Assembly: GCF_000416985.1 (NCBI RefSeq)
Contig: NZ_ATDL01000004.1
Coordinates: 434,001-498,000 of the forward strand
Direction: 5' to 3'
DNA from: Sphingobacterium paucimobilis HER1398
GTDB taxonomy: Bacteria; Bacteroidota; Bacteroidia; Sphingobacteriales; Sphingobacteriaceae
DNA length: 64,000 nt
Shown: piece after piece, positions 1 to 8,406 of the stretch
Layout: each line of letters begins with the position of its first letter
Numbering within the stretch: position 1 is the stretch's first letter
The notes under the pieces: model-generated
Told to the model about the DNA's origin: nothing
The model's database searches: none
The model's input: the letters and a program-made list of their open reading frames with translations, nothing else
Made by a program: the position numbers and the translations under genes

Positions 1-640
1 TTTGGGTGACCACGATTCCTATTAAGGCGGACAAGTAACCAAAGATGGATCCAACCAGGACATCTAATGGATAATGTGCGCCTACACCAATGCGGGTAGA
101 GATCAGAATAGCGCCAAGGACACAAATAAATAAGCACCAAAGTATTTTTAAAATTATTCGCTGTGGCATGAATGCAAATAGGATCACACCTAGAATGGTG
201 AATACTGTAATCGAATGACCAGAAGGGAAGCTGTTGCTACCGACGAGTTTGGGGCCTATAATTGTGAATTTCTCCTGGAGAAAAGCTGCAGGACGCGGAA
301 TAGCAAATAAAGGCTTGAGTATTGCAGTGAAAAGTGCCGAGATCAACAAGGCATTGATAAAGCATTCCCAGCATTTGGGGGCGATAACAAAGAGTATGGT
401 TAGAAAGGACAAAAGAATCAAGGCGTCCCCCAATTGCGTCAGATTGTCCATGAGTACAGGGTAGACGGAGAGCTCGGCATTGCCGTATAAGAATAGTTCT
501 TTCTGTAGTTCTATATACTCACTATGGAGTAAAGCGCGAGAATAAAACAGAAAACCGAATACTGCCATAAGCAATAGAACAGGTAAGAAGAAATAGGAAA
601 GCCTTATTTTTAATATATTTTTATTAACAGTACTTTTCAT
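1..640 (-). CDS. PAP2-family membrane phosphatase, partial (3' end off the window)
   Basis: About 213 residues are visible; the C terminus lies beyond the left edge. The ATG at the complement of 638-640 opens directly into a hydrophobic segment, and further membrane spans follow. All three motifs of the phosphatidic-acid-phosphatase type 2 superfamily can be read: KPLFAIPRP (K-x6-RP), FPSGHS, and TRIGVGAHYPLD (R-x5-H-x3-D, with Thr where Ser is usual). Family members remove phosphate from lipid phosphates such as undecaprenyl pyrophosphate or phosphatidate at the outer side of the membrane. The substrate of this one cannot be told from sequence. It has no same-strand partner nearby and is followed upstream by a long non-coding stretch. 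Confidence 0.85.
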   Translation of the reverse strand, partial: MKSTVNKNILKIRLSYFFLPVLLLMAVFGFLFYSRALLHSEYIELQKELFLYGNAELSVYPVLMDNLTQLGDALILLSFLTILFVIAPKCWECFINALLISALFTAILKPLFAIPRPAAFLQEKFTIIGPKLVGSNSFPSGHSITVFTILGVILFAFMPQRIILKILWCLFICVLGAILISTRIGVGAHYPLDVLVGSIFGYLSALIGIVVTQ

Positions 641-1111
641 AAGCAAAAAAAATAATTTTTAATGACGCTATGGAATATCCAAACCGATTGTAACGAGCTC
701 AAAAAGTAATTGCATTATTTTGTTGTGTATGCTGCTTTTCGGTCGTTAGTATTTGTTCAGTATATACTACATGGATATTTCATGCATGAGCGTTTATATT
801 GGTTGTTTTTTAGTATATAATGGTGTTCAATTTTGTTTGTTCACAGCCTAATTATCGCTAACGGACAGGTTCTTTTTTTGAACTTGAAAATTTCAACGGT
901 CAAATATAAACTTTATGAATGAAGTTTGGTGTTAATTTATTATTATATGTATGTTGAATATGATTTTTTTTTAAATATGTCAGGAGGGATGAACATATTA
1001 TGCTAAATGTCGAATCTTCGTGTAACAGCCGACAGACAGTAGGTGATTGTAGCCAATAGAGGATGGCTTAACTTGTAGGTTGGCGCGAGCGTTTAGCTCG
1101 TGTTCATAGTT
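641..1111. other. 471-bp intergenic region, no gene seen
   Basis: AT-rich sequence between the PAP2 start and the fur stop. No frame in it has family similarity or convincing coding character. A TATATTTG box occurs on the minus strand (908-901), but it lies about 260 bases from the PAP2 start and lacks a clear -33 element. A short hairpin with arms CGAGC/GCTCG (1086-1100) lies just past the fur stop. It has no T-run on the minus strand, so it is at best a weak terminator. Confidence 0.5.
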
Positions 1112-1573
1112 TTATTCGCTGCTGTTGCAATCGTTACATAAGCCTACCGCATTGATCGCTATCGAATGGAGCGTAAAGTTCTTAGGAAGATTAATTTTTG
1201 GAACCGTAACATCATCTAAGCAAAAGACACTGTTGCATACTGAACAGATGAAGTGTATGTGCTGGTCATGGTGATGATCTGCTGTACATTTGGTCGAACA
1301 GATGGCGTAGGTGGCCGTTCCATTGAGATCGAATATTTTGTGAAGAATTCCTTTTTCCTCAAAGCTTCCCAATATCCTGTAAAGGGTAACACGATCGATA
1401 TCTTTACCTACGATTTTTTCCAGGTCGGGCTGGGATAGAGCGGCTGTCTTTTCTGAAATGATCTCTAAAACACGCAGACGGGGTTGGGTTACTTTAAGTT
1501 GGTTCTTTCTTAATAGATTTGCAAAATCCTCGTTAATGATTCCTTCTTTTGTCTGCTTTTTCTCGATACTCAT
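1112..1573 (-). CDS. Fur-family metal-responsive transcriptional repressor
   Basis: A 153-residue winged-helix regulator of the Fur/Zur/PerR family. The N-terminal half carries the DNA-binding winged helix (PRLRVLEII ... RVTLYRIL). The C-terminal half has the metal-binding, dimerising domain with HHHDQHIHFICSVC and a closing CNDC, giving the two CxxC pairs of a structural zinc site plus a histidine cluster for the regulatory metal. The frame extends three codons upstream to a TTG, but I place the start at the ATG 1573-1571 because MSIEKK is a typical beginning. Sequence alone does not decide between iron, zinc or peroxide sensing. It lies 77 bp downstream of the aldolase gene, separated by a strong hairpin. 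Confidence 0.85.
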   Translation of the reverse strand: MSIEKKQTKEGIINEDFANLLRKNQLKVTQPRLRVLEIISEKTAALSQPDLEKIVGKDIDRVTLYRILGSFEEKGILHKIFDLNGTATYAICSTKCTADHHHDQHIHFICSVCNSVFCLDDVTVPKINLPKNFTLHSIAINAVGLCNDCNSSE

Positions 1574-1590
1574 GGTTGTCAAATTAAAGT

Positions 1591-1630
1591 GTCATCTTGA
1601 GCGGCTATATTACTACCCGCTCAAGATGAC
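1591..1630. terminator. 14-bp perfect stem-loop between the aldolase and fur genes
   Basis: Arms 1591-1604 and 1617-1630 are exact reverse complements (GTCATCTTGAGCGG pairs fully) around a 12-nt loop. On the minus strand it follows the aldolase stop and precedes a moderately T-rich stretch. An intrinsic terminator or a partial attenuator of the downstream fur gene is likely. The plus-strand side is also followed by T-rich sequence. Confidence 0.6.
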
Positions 1631-1649
1631 ATCCCTTATATTCTTTTTT

Positions 1650-2309
1650 CTATTTGCCAGCTGCTTTAGCGTGATCTGCTAAAAATTGCGCTAGACCGCT
1701 GTCTGTCAACGGATGCTTCAAAAGAGCTGTGATAGCGGACAGAGGACCTGTCATCACATCGGCTCCGATCTTGGCACAGCCCAAAATATGGGAGCTGTTG
1801 CGAACAGATGCAGCTAGGATCTGCGTTTGGAATCCGTAGTTGTCATAAATTAATCTGATCTCTTCGATAAGGCCTAGACCATCAACGGAGATATCATCAA
1901 GACGCCCTATGAACGGAGATACATAAGTCGCACCAGCTTTGGCAGCCAATAGAGCCTGACCTGCTGAAAATACAAGTGTACAGTTTGTTTTTATACCTTT
2001 CTTACTGAAATATTTGATAGCCTTGATGCCGTCCTTGATCATAGGTACTTTGACGACGATCTTGCTGTCTAATGCAGCAAGCATTTCACCTTCTTTGATC
2101 ATACCTTCGTAATCTGTAGAGATAACTTCTGCACTGACATCACCATCTACGATCTCGCAAATAGCCTTATAATGGTTGATGACGTTTTCCTCGCCACTGA
2201 TTCCTTCTTTGGCCATTAGGCTTGGATTGGTGGTTACACCATCTAATACCCCGAGGTCTTGTGCTTCTTTGATCTGTGCCAGGTTGGCCGTGTCTATAAA
2301 AAATTTCAT
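1650..2309 (-). CDS. Transaldolase / fructose-6-phosphate aldolase-like protein (TalC/Fsa type)
   Basis: At 219 residues this is the short, single-barrel transaldolase class. It begins [10 protein letters not shown] and continues [13 protein letters not shown], the family's N-terminal signature. The Schiff-base lysine is in KVPM at about residue 87, and [20 protein letters not shown] with SPFIGRLDD supplies the phosphate-binding end of the barrel. Family members transfer dihydroxyacetone between sugar phosphates in the non-oxidative pentose phosphate pathway, or cleave fructose 6-phosphate. Short Bacteroidota versions are generally annotated as transaldolase. It probably has its own promoter, as a TACATTTG box lies about 70 bases upstream of the ATG. 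Confidence 0.88.
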   Translation of the reverse strand: MKFFIDTANLAQIKEAQDLGVLDGVTTNPSLMAKEGISGEENVINHYKAICEIVDGDVSAEVISTDYEGMIKEGEMLAALDSKIVVKVPMIKDGIKAIKYFSKKGIKTNCTLVFSAGQALLAAKAGATYVSPFIGRLDDISVDGLGLIEEIRLIYDNYGFQTQILAASVRNSSHILGCAKIGADVMTGPLSAITALLKHPLTDSGLAQFLADHAKAAGK

Positions 2310-2376
2310 GTTTTGATTGATTGTTGTTTACAAATTATTACGACGTTTTAAAAACTATCTCCTATGTTAGCTGTTA

Positions 2377-2384
2377 CAAATGTA
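2377..2384 (-). promoter_or_regulatory. Candidate -7 box (TACATTTG) for the aldolase gene
   Basis: Matches the Bacteroidota -7 consensus TAnnTTTG in the right orientation, about 68 bases before the start codon. No clean TTG -33 element lies 19-21 bp further upstream, so this is only a moderate call. Confidence 0.4.
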
Positions 2385-2481
2385 GTTAATTCTTTAGATT
2401 TTCTGAAAAGACTAAGTTTTCTAAAGGTCATAATGTAAGACTGATTCGGTTGCAGTCTCTCGATTTAAGTATATTGCCTAT

Positions 2482-3735
2482 ATGGATATTTTCAGGTCGC
2501 TTCATTACCCCAATTTTAGGCTACATACCATAGGACAGTCCATCTCTCTTCTCGGAACATGGATGCAGCGTATCGCTATCAGTTGGTTGGTTTATGAACT
2601 TACGAATTCTGTCTTTTGGCTCGGTTTTGTTTCATTTGTTTCTTTATCGCCTTCGCTGTTTTTCTCCCCTTTTATAGGAAGTTTTGTAGATGGGAGATCT
2701 AAATATCGGCTTGTTGTAGTCACGCAGATATTGCTGATGATCCAAGCTGCTGTATTGACACTGGTTGTATATGCAGATTGGGTGTCGGTATACTGGTTAT
2801 GTGTACTTGGTTTTGTGCAGGGGGTGATCAATGCTTTTGATGTGGTGTCCCGACAGGCCCTATTGGTCTCTTTGGTGGATAACAAAAAAGACCTCCCTAA
2901 TGCAATTGCTCTTAACTCTTCTGTGTTCAATGCTGCACGAATGGTGGGACCGGCTATCGGTGGATTTCTTTTAAGTACCTATGGAGAATTGGTGTGTTTT
3001 TTTATCAATTTTTTGAGTTTTATTCCTGTGTTGTTTACACTGTCTCAAATGAAAGTCGAGGAATTGCGTATCGCTAAGTCTAAACAGTTTTCGAATTGGC
3101 AAGGCTTGAAGGATGGGTTCGACTATTTGAAGCGCTCGCCACATATTGCTTCCTTGATTGTTATTATGGGATGCTCCAGTCTTTTTGTGATTCCTTACAC
3201 GTCTTTACTGCCGGCTGTAGCAAAGGACTTGTTTAATGGGGACGAACGTACGTTTTCGTGGTTTGAGAGTGCTGCCGGATTGGGAGCAATGATCGGTGCT
3301 ATTAATATGGCCAGGCTGAAATCCGGGGAAAATCTACGCTATCGTGTGTTGTTCTCTGCTCTCATCATGGGGATTTCTCTGTTGTTGCTTGCTTATGCAC
3401 ACTATTTGGTCTCTGCATTGCTCTTTACCGTAGCGGTTTCTTTTGCGATGATGATGCAAAACTCCAGTATCAATACTTATATACAGACACACGCAATGCC
3501 GGCATATAGAGCGCGTATTATGTCCTATTACGTGATGGCCTTTCAGGGGATATTTCCAATAGGGAGCCTCATTATCGGTGCCATAGCAGAGGGGCTAGGT
3601 ATAAAACATACGCTCTATCTCATGGGTACTATCGGTGTTTTGATTGCTGTGGGCTTTTACACCTATCTCCGACAGCACATACATAGAAGGCTGTTTAAAT
3701 TTCCCCTTCCTCTAACCAGAGACCGTCGTTCTTGA
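2482..3735 (+). CDS. MFS transporter, MFS_3 (enterobactin-exporter-like) family
   Basis: A 417-residue inner-membrane protein with about 12 hydrophobic spans. It opens with RSLHYPNFRLHTIGQSISLLGTWMQRIA-type sequence characteristic of the MFS_3 branch (EntS-like exporters), followed by SWLVYELTNSVFWLGF and a loop GSFVDGRSKYR after the second span. The branch contains siderophore and drug exporters; the substrate here is unknown. Its last 41 bases overlap the 3' end of the convergent ispG gene, so the two transcripts are antisense at their ends. Confidence 0.82.
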   Translation: MDIFRSLHYPNFRLHTIGQSISLLGTWMQRIAISWLVYELTNSVFWLGFVSFVSLSPSLFFSPFIGSFVDGRSKYRLVVVTQILLMIQAAVLTLVVYADWVSVYWLCVLGFVQGVINAFDVVSRQALLVSLVDNKKDLPNAIALNSSVFNAARMVGPAIGGFLLSTYGELVCFFINFLSFIPVLFTLSQMKVEELRIAKSKQFSNWQGLKDGFDYLKRSPHIASLIVIMGCSSLFVIPYTSLLPAVAKDLFNGDERTFSWFESAAGLGAMIGAINMARLKSGENLRYRVLFSALIMGISLLLLAYAHYLVSALLFTVAVSFAMMMQNSSINTYIQTHAMPAYRARIMSYYVMAFQGIFPIGSLIIGAIAEGLGIKHTLYLMGTIGVLIAVGFYTYLRQHIHRRLFKFPLPLTRDRRS

Positions 3736-5701
3736 TGATATCGATCAATTCGTCCAGGGCATTGGCCGAGCTGACATTCTTTTTGACGACTTCCTTGCCT
3801 CTATACAGTGTAATCTTATCAGGACCGGCACCGACGTAACCATAATCTGCGTCGGCCATTTCGCCAGGGCCATTTACTATACAGCCCATAATGCCTATTT
3901 TGAGTCCTTTAAGATGGTTTGTCCTGCTCCGTATCATCTGTGTAGTTTCCTGGAGGTCGAAAAGTGTCCGGCCACAACTAGGGCAGGATATGTATTCGGT
4001 TTTAGATATCCGAGAGCGGGTCGCCTGCAATATACCAAAGGAAATTGAAGAGAGTTTGTCTGTTGGCGTAGCAGGTGAATCGATCCATATTCCGGAACCA
4101 AGACCATCGATCAATAAAGCACCAAGATCGGTCGCGGCGTAAAGCTGTAATTTGGAAATAGGCTCTTCGGGATCCATATCATTGCCGATAGGGGCCGAAA
4201 ATTCTTCTACAGGATAGTTTCGATGTATAATGACTGGTGTATCTATCCCGATCTCTTGTAGATTAGCGAAGAATTGCCGTTGGTCTGCCATACCATGAGC
4301 ATAATCCGTTTCTAATAAAAAGACTACAGTTTTGTCCAATTGCAGATGTTCGAAATCTGGGGATTGTAGTTGTGTATTGGACAGGCGAATGAGGTTTAAC
4401 ACGGGATCTTTACTTGTCGCACTATTGAACTCGTTCAATGTAAAGACAGGGTGAATGTTGCTCTTGTTGGACAATTGCAGCCAGGTGCTGTAACTGTATA
4501 GTTGCTTTAGGTTGCCGGGCATGTTGAATGAAGGCAACTGCTCACCTAAATACACAAAGTCAACAGATTGGTCTCCCATGTGATATTTGTCATTTAACAA
4601 ATCGTATCGATAGCCCACTTCGGATAAGATGAAGGGGTCTTTTAGATTCTTGTTTGAAATATCGACTATGACACGCGGTACCAAAGAACCTCCGACAAAG
4701 GTGTTGACTTCTTGAGAAGTATATGGCTTTGTGTCCTCGGGGATGGATAAGGCGAAGATCGGTTTTTCCTCAGGATTATCTATCTGTTTGTTTCTTCTGG
4801 AATATCTATTTACTAAGGCAATAGCAACAGGAGCTTCTTTTTCAGGTTCCTCGGTTAGAGACACGCGAACGGTATCGCCCAATCCATCTTCTAGTAAGGT
4901 CCCAATACCGACGGCAGATTTAATGCGACCGTCTTCACCATCACCTGCTTCGGTAACTCCGAGGTGTAATGGATAATTCATGTTTTCAGCGACCATACGT
5001 TCTACAAGCATACGATAAGCTTGTACCATGACCTGAGGATTGGAAGATTTCATAGATACAACCAGGTTGTAATAATTCAAGTCTTCACATATGCGTATGA
5101 ATTCCATGGCAGACTCGACCATTCCTTCTGGGGTATCGCCATAACGGCTCATAATACGGTCGGATAAAGAACCGTGGTTGGTGCCGATGCGCATAGCTGT
5201 ACCATATTCTTTACAGATATGGACAAGAGGAGCGAACTTCTTGTGTATTCGTTCGAGTTCAGCCTGATAGGCGGCATCTGTATAGTCTATCTGATCAAAT
5301 TTCTTTTTGTCGGCATAATTACCTGGATTTACCCTGACCTTTTCGACAATACGGGCAGCAACTTCAGCCGCATTGGGTGTAAAGTGTATATCGGCTACCA
5401 ATGGAACCTGATAACCTCGAGCACGAAGTTCTCGCTTGATATTTGCTAGGTTCTCCGCTTCTTTGATGCTTGGAGCTGTAATACGGACATATTCGCAACC
5501 AGCGTCCACCATGCGTATGGTCTGTTCGACAGAACCAATTGTATCCATGGTATCGATCGTGGTCATGCTTTGTATACGGATAGGATTATTCCCGCCCATC
5601 GGAATATCACCTATCTTTACTTCTCTTGTTTTAAACCTCGAATATTCAAGTTTCGAATTACAATAACCTCCTGGTAATATCAACTTCGTGTGTGCCTCCA
5701 T
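3695..5701 (-). CDS. ispG: 4-hydroxy-3-methylbut-2-enyl diphosphate synthase (long, three-domain form)
   Basis: Penultimate enzyme of the MEP isoprenoid pathway. It reductively opens methylerythritol cyclodiphosphate to HMBPP using a [4Fe-4S] cluster. At 668 residues it is far longer than the roughly 370-residue E. coli form. It has an N-terminal TIM barrel (about 20-290), a large insert domain (about 310-560), and the C-terminal iron-sulfur domain, as in plants, Chlamydiae and Bacteroidota. Cluster ligands are visible as C573 and C576 (SCPSCGR), C607 (GIMGC) and E614 (GPGE). A TAACTTTG box sits about ten bases before the ATG. It overlaps the convergent MFS gene by 41 bp. Confidence 0.95.
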   Translation of the reverse strand: MEAHTKLILPGGYCNSKLEYSRFKTREVKIGDIPMGGNNPIRIQSMTTIDTMDTIGSVEQTIRMVDAGCEYVRITAPSIKEAENLANIKRELRARGYQVPLVADIHFTPNAAEVAARIVEKVRVNPGNYADKKKFDQIDYTDAAYQAELERIHKKFAPLVHICKEYGTAMRIGTNHGSLSDRIMSRYGDTPEGMVESAMEFIRICEDLNYYNLVVSMKSSNPQVMVQAYRMLVERMVAENMNYPLHLGVTEAGDGEDGRIKSAVGIGTLLEDGLGDTVRVSLTEEPEKEAPVAIALVNRYSRRNKQIDNPEEKPIFALSIPEDTKPYTSQEVNTFVGGSLVPRVIVDISNKNLKDPFILSEVGYRYDLLNDKYHMGDQSVDFVYLGEQLPSFNMPGNLKQLYSYSTWLQLSNKSNIHPVFTLNEFNSATSKDPVLNLIRLSNTQLQSPDFEHLQLDKTVVFLLETDYAHGMADQRQFFANLQEIGIDTPVIIHRNYPVEEFSAPIGNDMDPEEPISKLQLYAATDLGALLIDGLGSGIWIDSPATPTDKLSSISFGILQATRSRISKTEYISCPSCGRTLFDLQETTQMIRSRTNHLKGLKIGIMGCIVNGPGEMADADYGYVGAGPDKITLYRGKEVVKKNVSSANALDELIDIIKNDGLWLEEGEI

Positions 5702-5709
5702 CTTGGATG

Positions 5710-5717
5710 CAAAGTTA
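5710..5717 (-). promoter_or_regulatory. Candidate -7 box (TAACTTTG) for ispG
   Basis: TAnnTTTG match beginning nine bases from the ispG ATG, which would make the transcript leaderless or nearly so. No clear -33 TTG. Confidence 0.35.
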
Positions 5718-5729
5718 GTTATTTGTGGG

Positions 5730-6638
5730 TTAATATCTATTTATCTTTAGAGAATTAGCAGCACCTGTGATTTTGATGATGTACTTGTTGGAGGCAGTGT
5801 CATAATTGTCGGTCTGCTGTGCATCATCTTTCTTATGAAAGCCTTCGAATTTTTTGGACGTGAGTATGCTTTCCATCTCTAGCCTGCAGGCTGCGTCTTT
5901 CGGAATATTGATTTCGCAACTCGATGCTGCGGTATTTATTTCCAGGTTAGATTCTTCTGTCTGTGGCATATCAAATGTCAGCTTTAAAGATGCTGCACCT
6001 GCATTGATTTCCATTTTTTCAATTTTGTGTTTGCTAAAATCTCCGGTAAAACTAGCTGCTCCCATATTGATGGTTAGATCCCAAATAGGAGATTCATGCA
6101 GGGCCAACTGTATTTTGTTCTGTTGGTTGTTTTCGTGCTTTATGACGGAGCTCAATTCCAGTCGTGGATGTAGGCTATCTCCATTATGCTCTAATTTCAG
6201 GCCTACGTTTCCATTGGGACTTGCTGCCTTCAATAATTGGGTAGATGGGCTTCTGTCTAGGGTGATCGAGCTAGCACCAATATTGAATTCTAAAGCAGCT
6301 CTCTCGGTACCTGAAACAAATGCAGCCTCTACTATGGAAGCGGTGCCTAAAGTGTCGGCAGAAGAGCTATAATTGACATGGTTGCCAAAGTTGAATCGTT
6401 CGGTCGAGGTCATCCCTTTATAACCTAAGAAAAGACAGAGACAGATATTGATTGCACTCAAGATAAAAATACCGTGAGGTCTATTCTGGAATATAAGGTT
6501 GGCTCCAATGGCAATAATAAGTAGTGGCCAATAGCGAATAAGTGCCCAGAAATTAAAATCTATAACATCAAAATTATGGAGCAAAGCTATAATACCGAAA
6601 AATATAAACCAGATGCCCGTTGAAATTTTACCTTTCAT
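5730..6638 (-). CDS. LiaF-like membrane protein with a soluble adhesin-like C-terminal domain
   Basis: 302 residues. The first about 75 form three hydrophobic spans typical of LiaI/LiaF-type (DUF5668-like) membrane domains: IWFIFFGIIALLHNF, WALIRYWPLLIIAIGANLI, and IFILSAINICLCLFLGY. The rest is rich in short beta strands with a recurring INxGAASxxL pattern (FNIGASSITL, INMGAASFTG, INAGAASLKL, INTAASSCEI), like the right-handed beta-helix of the LiaF C-terminal/DUF4097-type domain. In Firmicutes such proteins tune envelope-stress signalling, but no two-component system lies nearby here and the role is unknown. It is transcribed alone, away from mlaEF. Confidence 0.65.
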   Translation of the reverse strand: MKGKISTGIWFIFFGIIALLHNFDVIDFNFWALIRYWPLLIIAIGANLIFQNRPHGIFILSAINICLCLFLGYKGMTSTERFNFGNHVNYSSSADTLGTASIVEAAFVSGTERAALEFNIGASSITLDRSPSTQLLKAASPNGNVGLKLEHNGDSLHPRLELSSVIKHENNQQNKIQLALHESPIWDLTINMGAASFTGDFSKHKIEKMEINAGAASLKLTFDMPQTEESNLEINTAASSCEINIPKDAACRLEMESILTSKKFEGFHKKDDAQQTDNYDTASNKYIIKITGAANSLKINRY

Positions 6639-6677
6639 ATTGCGAATAAATATAGTATTAAACTTTCTTATCTACTA

Positions 6678-6709
6678 CAAATGTACTGTGCTATTTTGAA
6701 CTTGTACAA
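6678..6709 (-). promoter_or_regulatory. Bacteroidota-type promoter for the LiaF-like gene
   Basis: On the minus strand a TTG (6709-6707) is followed after 21 bases by TACATTTG (6685-6678). This matches the TTG-N19-21-TAnnTTTG consensus of Bacteroidota vegetative promoters. It is the only site in the window where I found both elements properly spaced. The start codon lies about 40 bases downstream. Confidence 0.55.
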
Positions 6710-6852
6710 TAGAATAGTGCCGTTAGAGTATAAAATTCGGTAAATTAAAAGGTTTAATCGGTGAATGAAGAAGTCTCGATAATAAAACGGATAAAAAGAA
6801 ATGAACTTTTTACTATTAATATGTATTTTAGCATAAATAGTAGATAGCAAAT

Positions 6853-7587
6853 ATGTTTTTTTATCATTTTGGAGAATACGTGCTTTTGCTGAAGAAGGTT
6901 TTTAAAAGACCGGAAAAGTGGAAGATTTACTGGAAAGAGACTTTACATGAAATGAATGAGATTGGGGTGGGCTCGGTAGGGCTTATCGTTATTATCTCTA
7001 CATTTATTGGAGCAGTCATGACGATGCAGATCGCATTCCAGTTGGTATCGGACCTAATCCCGAGTTCGGTCATAGGACAAATCAATAGAGATTCTAATAT
7101 TTTGGAGTTGGGGCCAACCATATCCGCGCTAGTGCTTATGGGTAAAGTGGGTTCGTCGATCTCTTCTCAGATAGGGTCGATGCGTGTCACGGAACAGATT
7201 GATGCATTAGAAATCATGGGGATCAATGCTGCGGGTTATTTAATATTGCCCAAATTGATCGCTGGGGTAATCATGGTGCCGGTTCTTGTGACGATAGCTA
7301 TTTTCTGTGCTATAGTCGGAGGACTCCTTGGAGGTGCTTTGACTGGTGCTGTGACGCCTAACGAATACATTATGGGGATTCAGAGTGAGTTTAGGGGATT
7401 TACGATCGTAGTGGCAATGGTGAAGGCATTTTTCTACGGATTTATTATTACTACGGTGCCAGCACATAAGGGGTTCCATGTACGAGGCGGAGCACTTGAA
7501 GTAGGACAGGCGGGAACAAAAGCTGTTGTCATTGGTTGTATTGCTATTTTGGCCAGTGATTATATCATCACAGCATTAATGTTATAA
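6853..7587 (+). CDS. mlaE: MlaE-family ABC transporter permease (outer-membrane lipid asymmetry)
   Basis: A 244-residue inner-membrane permease of the MlaE/PF02405 family. The N-terminal amphipathic segment is followed by about five spans. Family signatures are FIGAVMTMQIAFQL, ELGPTISALVLMGKVGSSISSQIGSM, and MRVTEQIDALEIMGINAAGYLILPKL. With the ATPase encoded 11 bp downstream it would form the inner-membrane part of a system moving phospholipids between the inner and outer membranes. The MCE-domain substrate protein (MlaD) is not next to it, as it would be in Proteobacteria, although Bacteroidota often place it elsewhere. The upstream 214 bp is shared with the divergent LiaF-like gene. Confidence 0.88.
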   Translation: MFFYHFGEYVLLLKKVFKRPEKWKIYWKETLHEMNEIGVGSVGLIVIISTFIGAVMTMQIAFQLVSDLIPSSVIGQINRDSNILELGPTISALVLMGKVGSSISSQIGSMRVTEQIDALEIMGINAAGYLILPKLIAGVIMVPVLVTIAIFCAIVGGLLGGALTGAVTPNEYIMGIQSEFRGFTIVVAMVKAFFYGFIITTVPAHKGFHVRGGALEVGQAGTKAVVIGCIAILASDYIITALML

Positions 7588-7598
7588 GAAGACTTTAT

Positions 7599-8354
7599 AT
7601 GATCGAAATACAAAATATTCATAAGGCCTTTGGTAGTAATGTCGTATTGACTGGAATAGACGCTGTTTTTGAACCAGGAAAGGTAAGTCTTATTATCGGG
7701 GGATCTGGCTCGGGCAAGAGCACGCTTTTAAAGTGTATCGTGGGGCTGCATCAACCGGAACAGGGAAAAGTTTTTTTTGATAAAAAGGAGTTCACACATA
7801 TGGACTTTGAGGAGAAGATCCCTATTCGTAAGGAAATCGGGATGCTTTTTCAAAACTCAGCACTATTTGACTCGATGACGGTAGAGCAAAATATCATATT
7901 CACGTTGGATATGTTTACCGAGATGTCTAAATCGGAGAAAATAGATCGTGCTAATTTTTGTTTGGAGCGTGTTAATCTAGCTGGTAAAAACAACCTATAC
8001 CCTGCGGAATTGTCAGGTGGGATGAAGAAAAGGGTAGGTATAGCCAGGGCCATCAGCATGAGTCCCAAATATCTTTTCTGTGATGAGCCCAATTCGGGAT
8101 TGGATCCTGCTACCGCTATTTTGATTGATGAGCTTATTCAGGACCTCACGCAAGAGTATTCCTGTACTACTATTGTCGTGACACATGATATGAATTCGGT
8201 AATGGGGATAGGAGAGTATATTCTGTTCCTGCATAAAGGACAGAAATTTTGGGAGGGATCTAATCAAGATATGTTGAATTCGGATACGAAGGAGTTGAAT
8301 GACTTTGTATTCGCCAGTCCGTTGATGAAAGCAGCAAGACAGGTTATAAAATAA
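7599..8354 (+). CDS. mlaF: MlaF-family ABC transporter ATP-binding protein
   Basis: 251-residue ATPase partner of the permease upstream. Walker A is GGSGSGKST (about residues 35-43), the Q-loop lies in GMLFQNSALFDSMT, the ABC signature is LSGGMKKRVGIARA, and Walker B is YLFCDEPNSGLDP with the H-loop in VVTHDM. The SGGM/KKRVGIARA form and the FQNSALFDS stretch are typical of the MlaF/Mkl branch rather than importer ATPases. The 11-bp gap implies one operon with mlaE. Confidence 0.9.
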   Translation: MIEIQNIHKAFGSNVVLTGIDAVFEPGKVSLIIGGSGSGKSTLLKCIVGLHQPEQGKVFFDKKEFTHMDFEEKIPIRKEIGMLFQNSALFDSMTVEQNIIFTLDMFTEMSKSEKIDRANFCLERVNLAGKNNLYPAELSGGMKKRVGIARAISMSPKYLFCDEPNSGLDPATAILIDELIQDLTQEYSCTTIVVTHDMNSVMGIGEYILFLHKGQKFWEGSNQDMLNSDTKELNDFVFASPLMKAARQVIK

Positions 8355-8376
8355 TCTGATTTTTACGAGTTTTGAT

Positions 8377-8384
8377 TACCTTTG
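8377..8384 (+). promoter_or_regulatory. Candidate -7 box (TACCTTTG) for the methyltransferase gene
   Basis: TAnnTTTG match 22 bases before the TTG start that follows. The short distance supports that start. No good -33 element is visible. Confidence 0.45.
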
Positions 8385-8406
8385 CCCCACATTAAATATT
8401 AGTATT

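Noticed and set aside
641..1111. Riboswitch or tRNA in the first long gap
   Set aside because: No cloverleaf, T-loop or recognisable riboswitch core could be found by eye; only short AT-rich motifs are present.
6668..6850. 60-codon minus-strand frame between the LiaF-like and mlaE genes
   Set aside because: Composition is that of AT-rich intergenic DNA, it overlaps the best promoter in the window, and no motif is visible.
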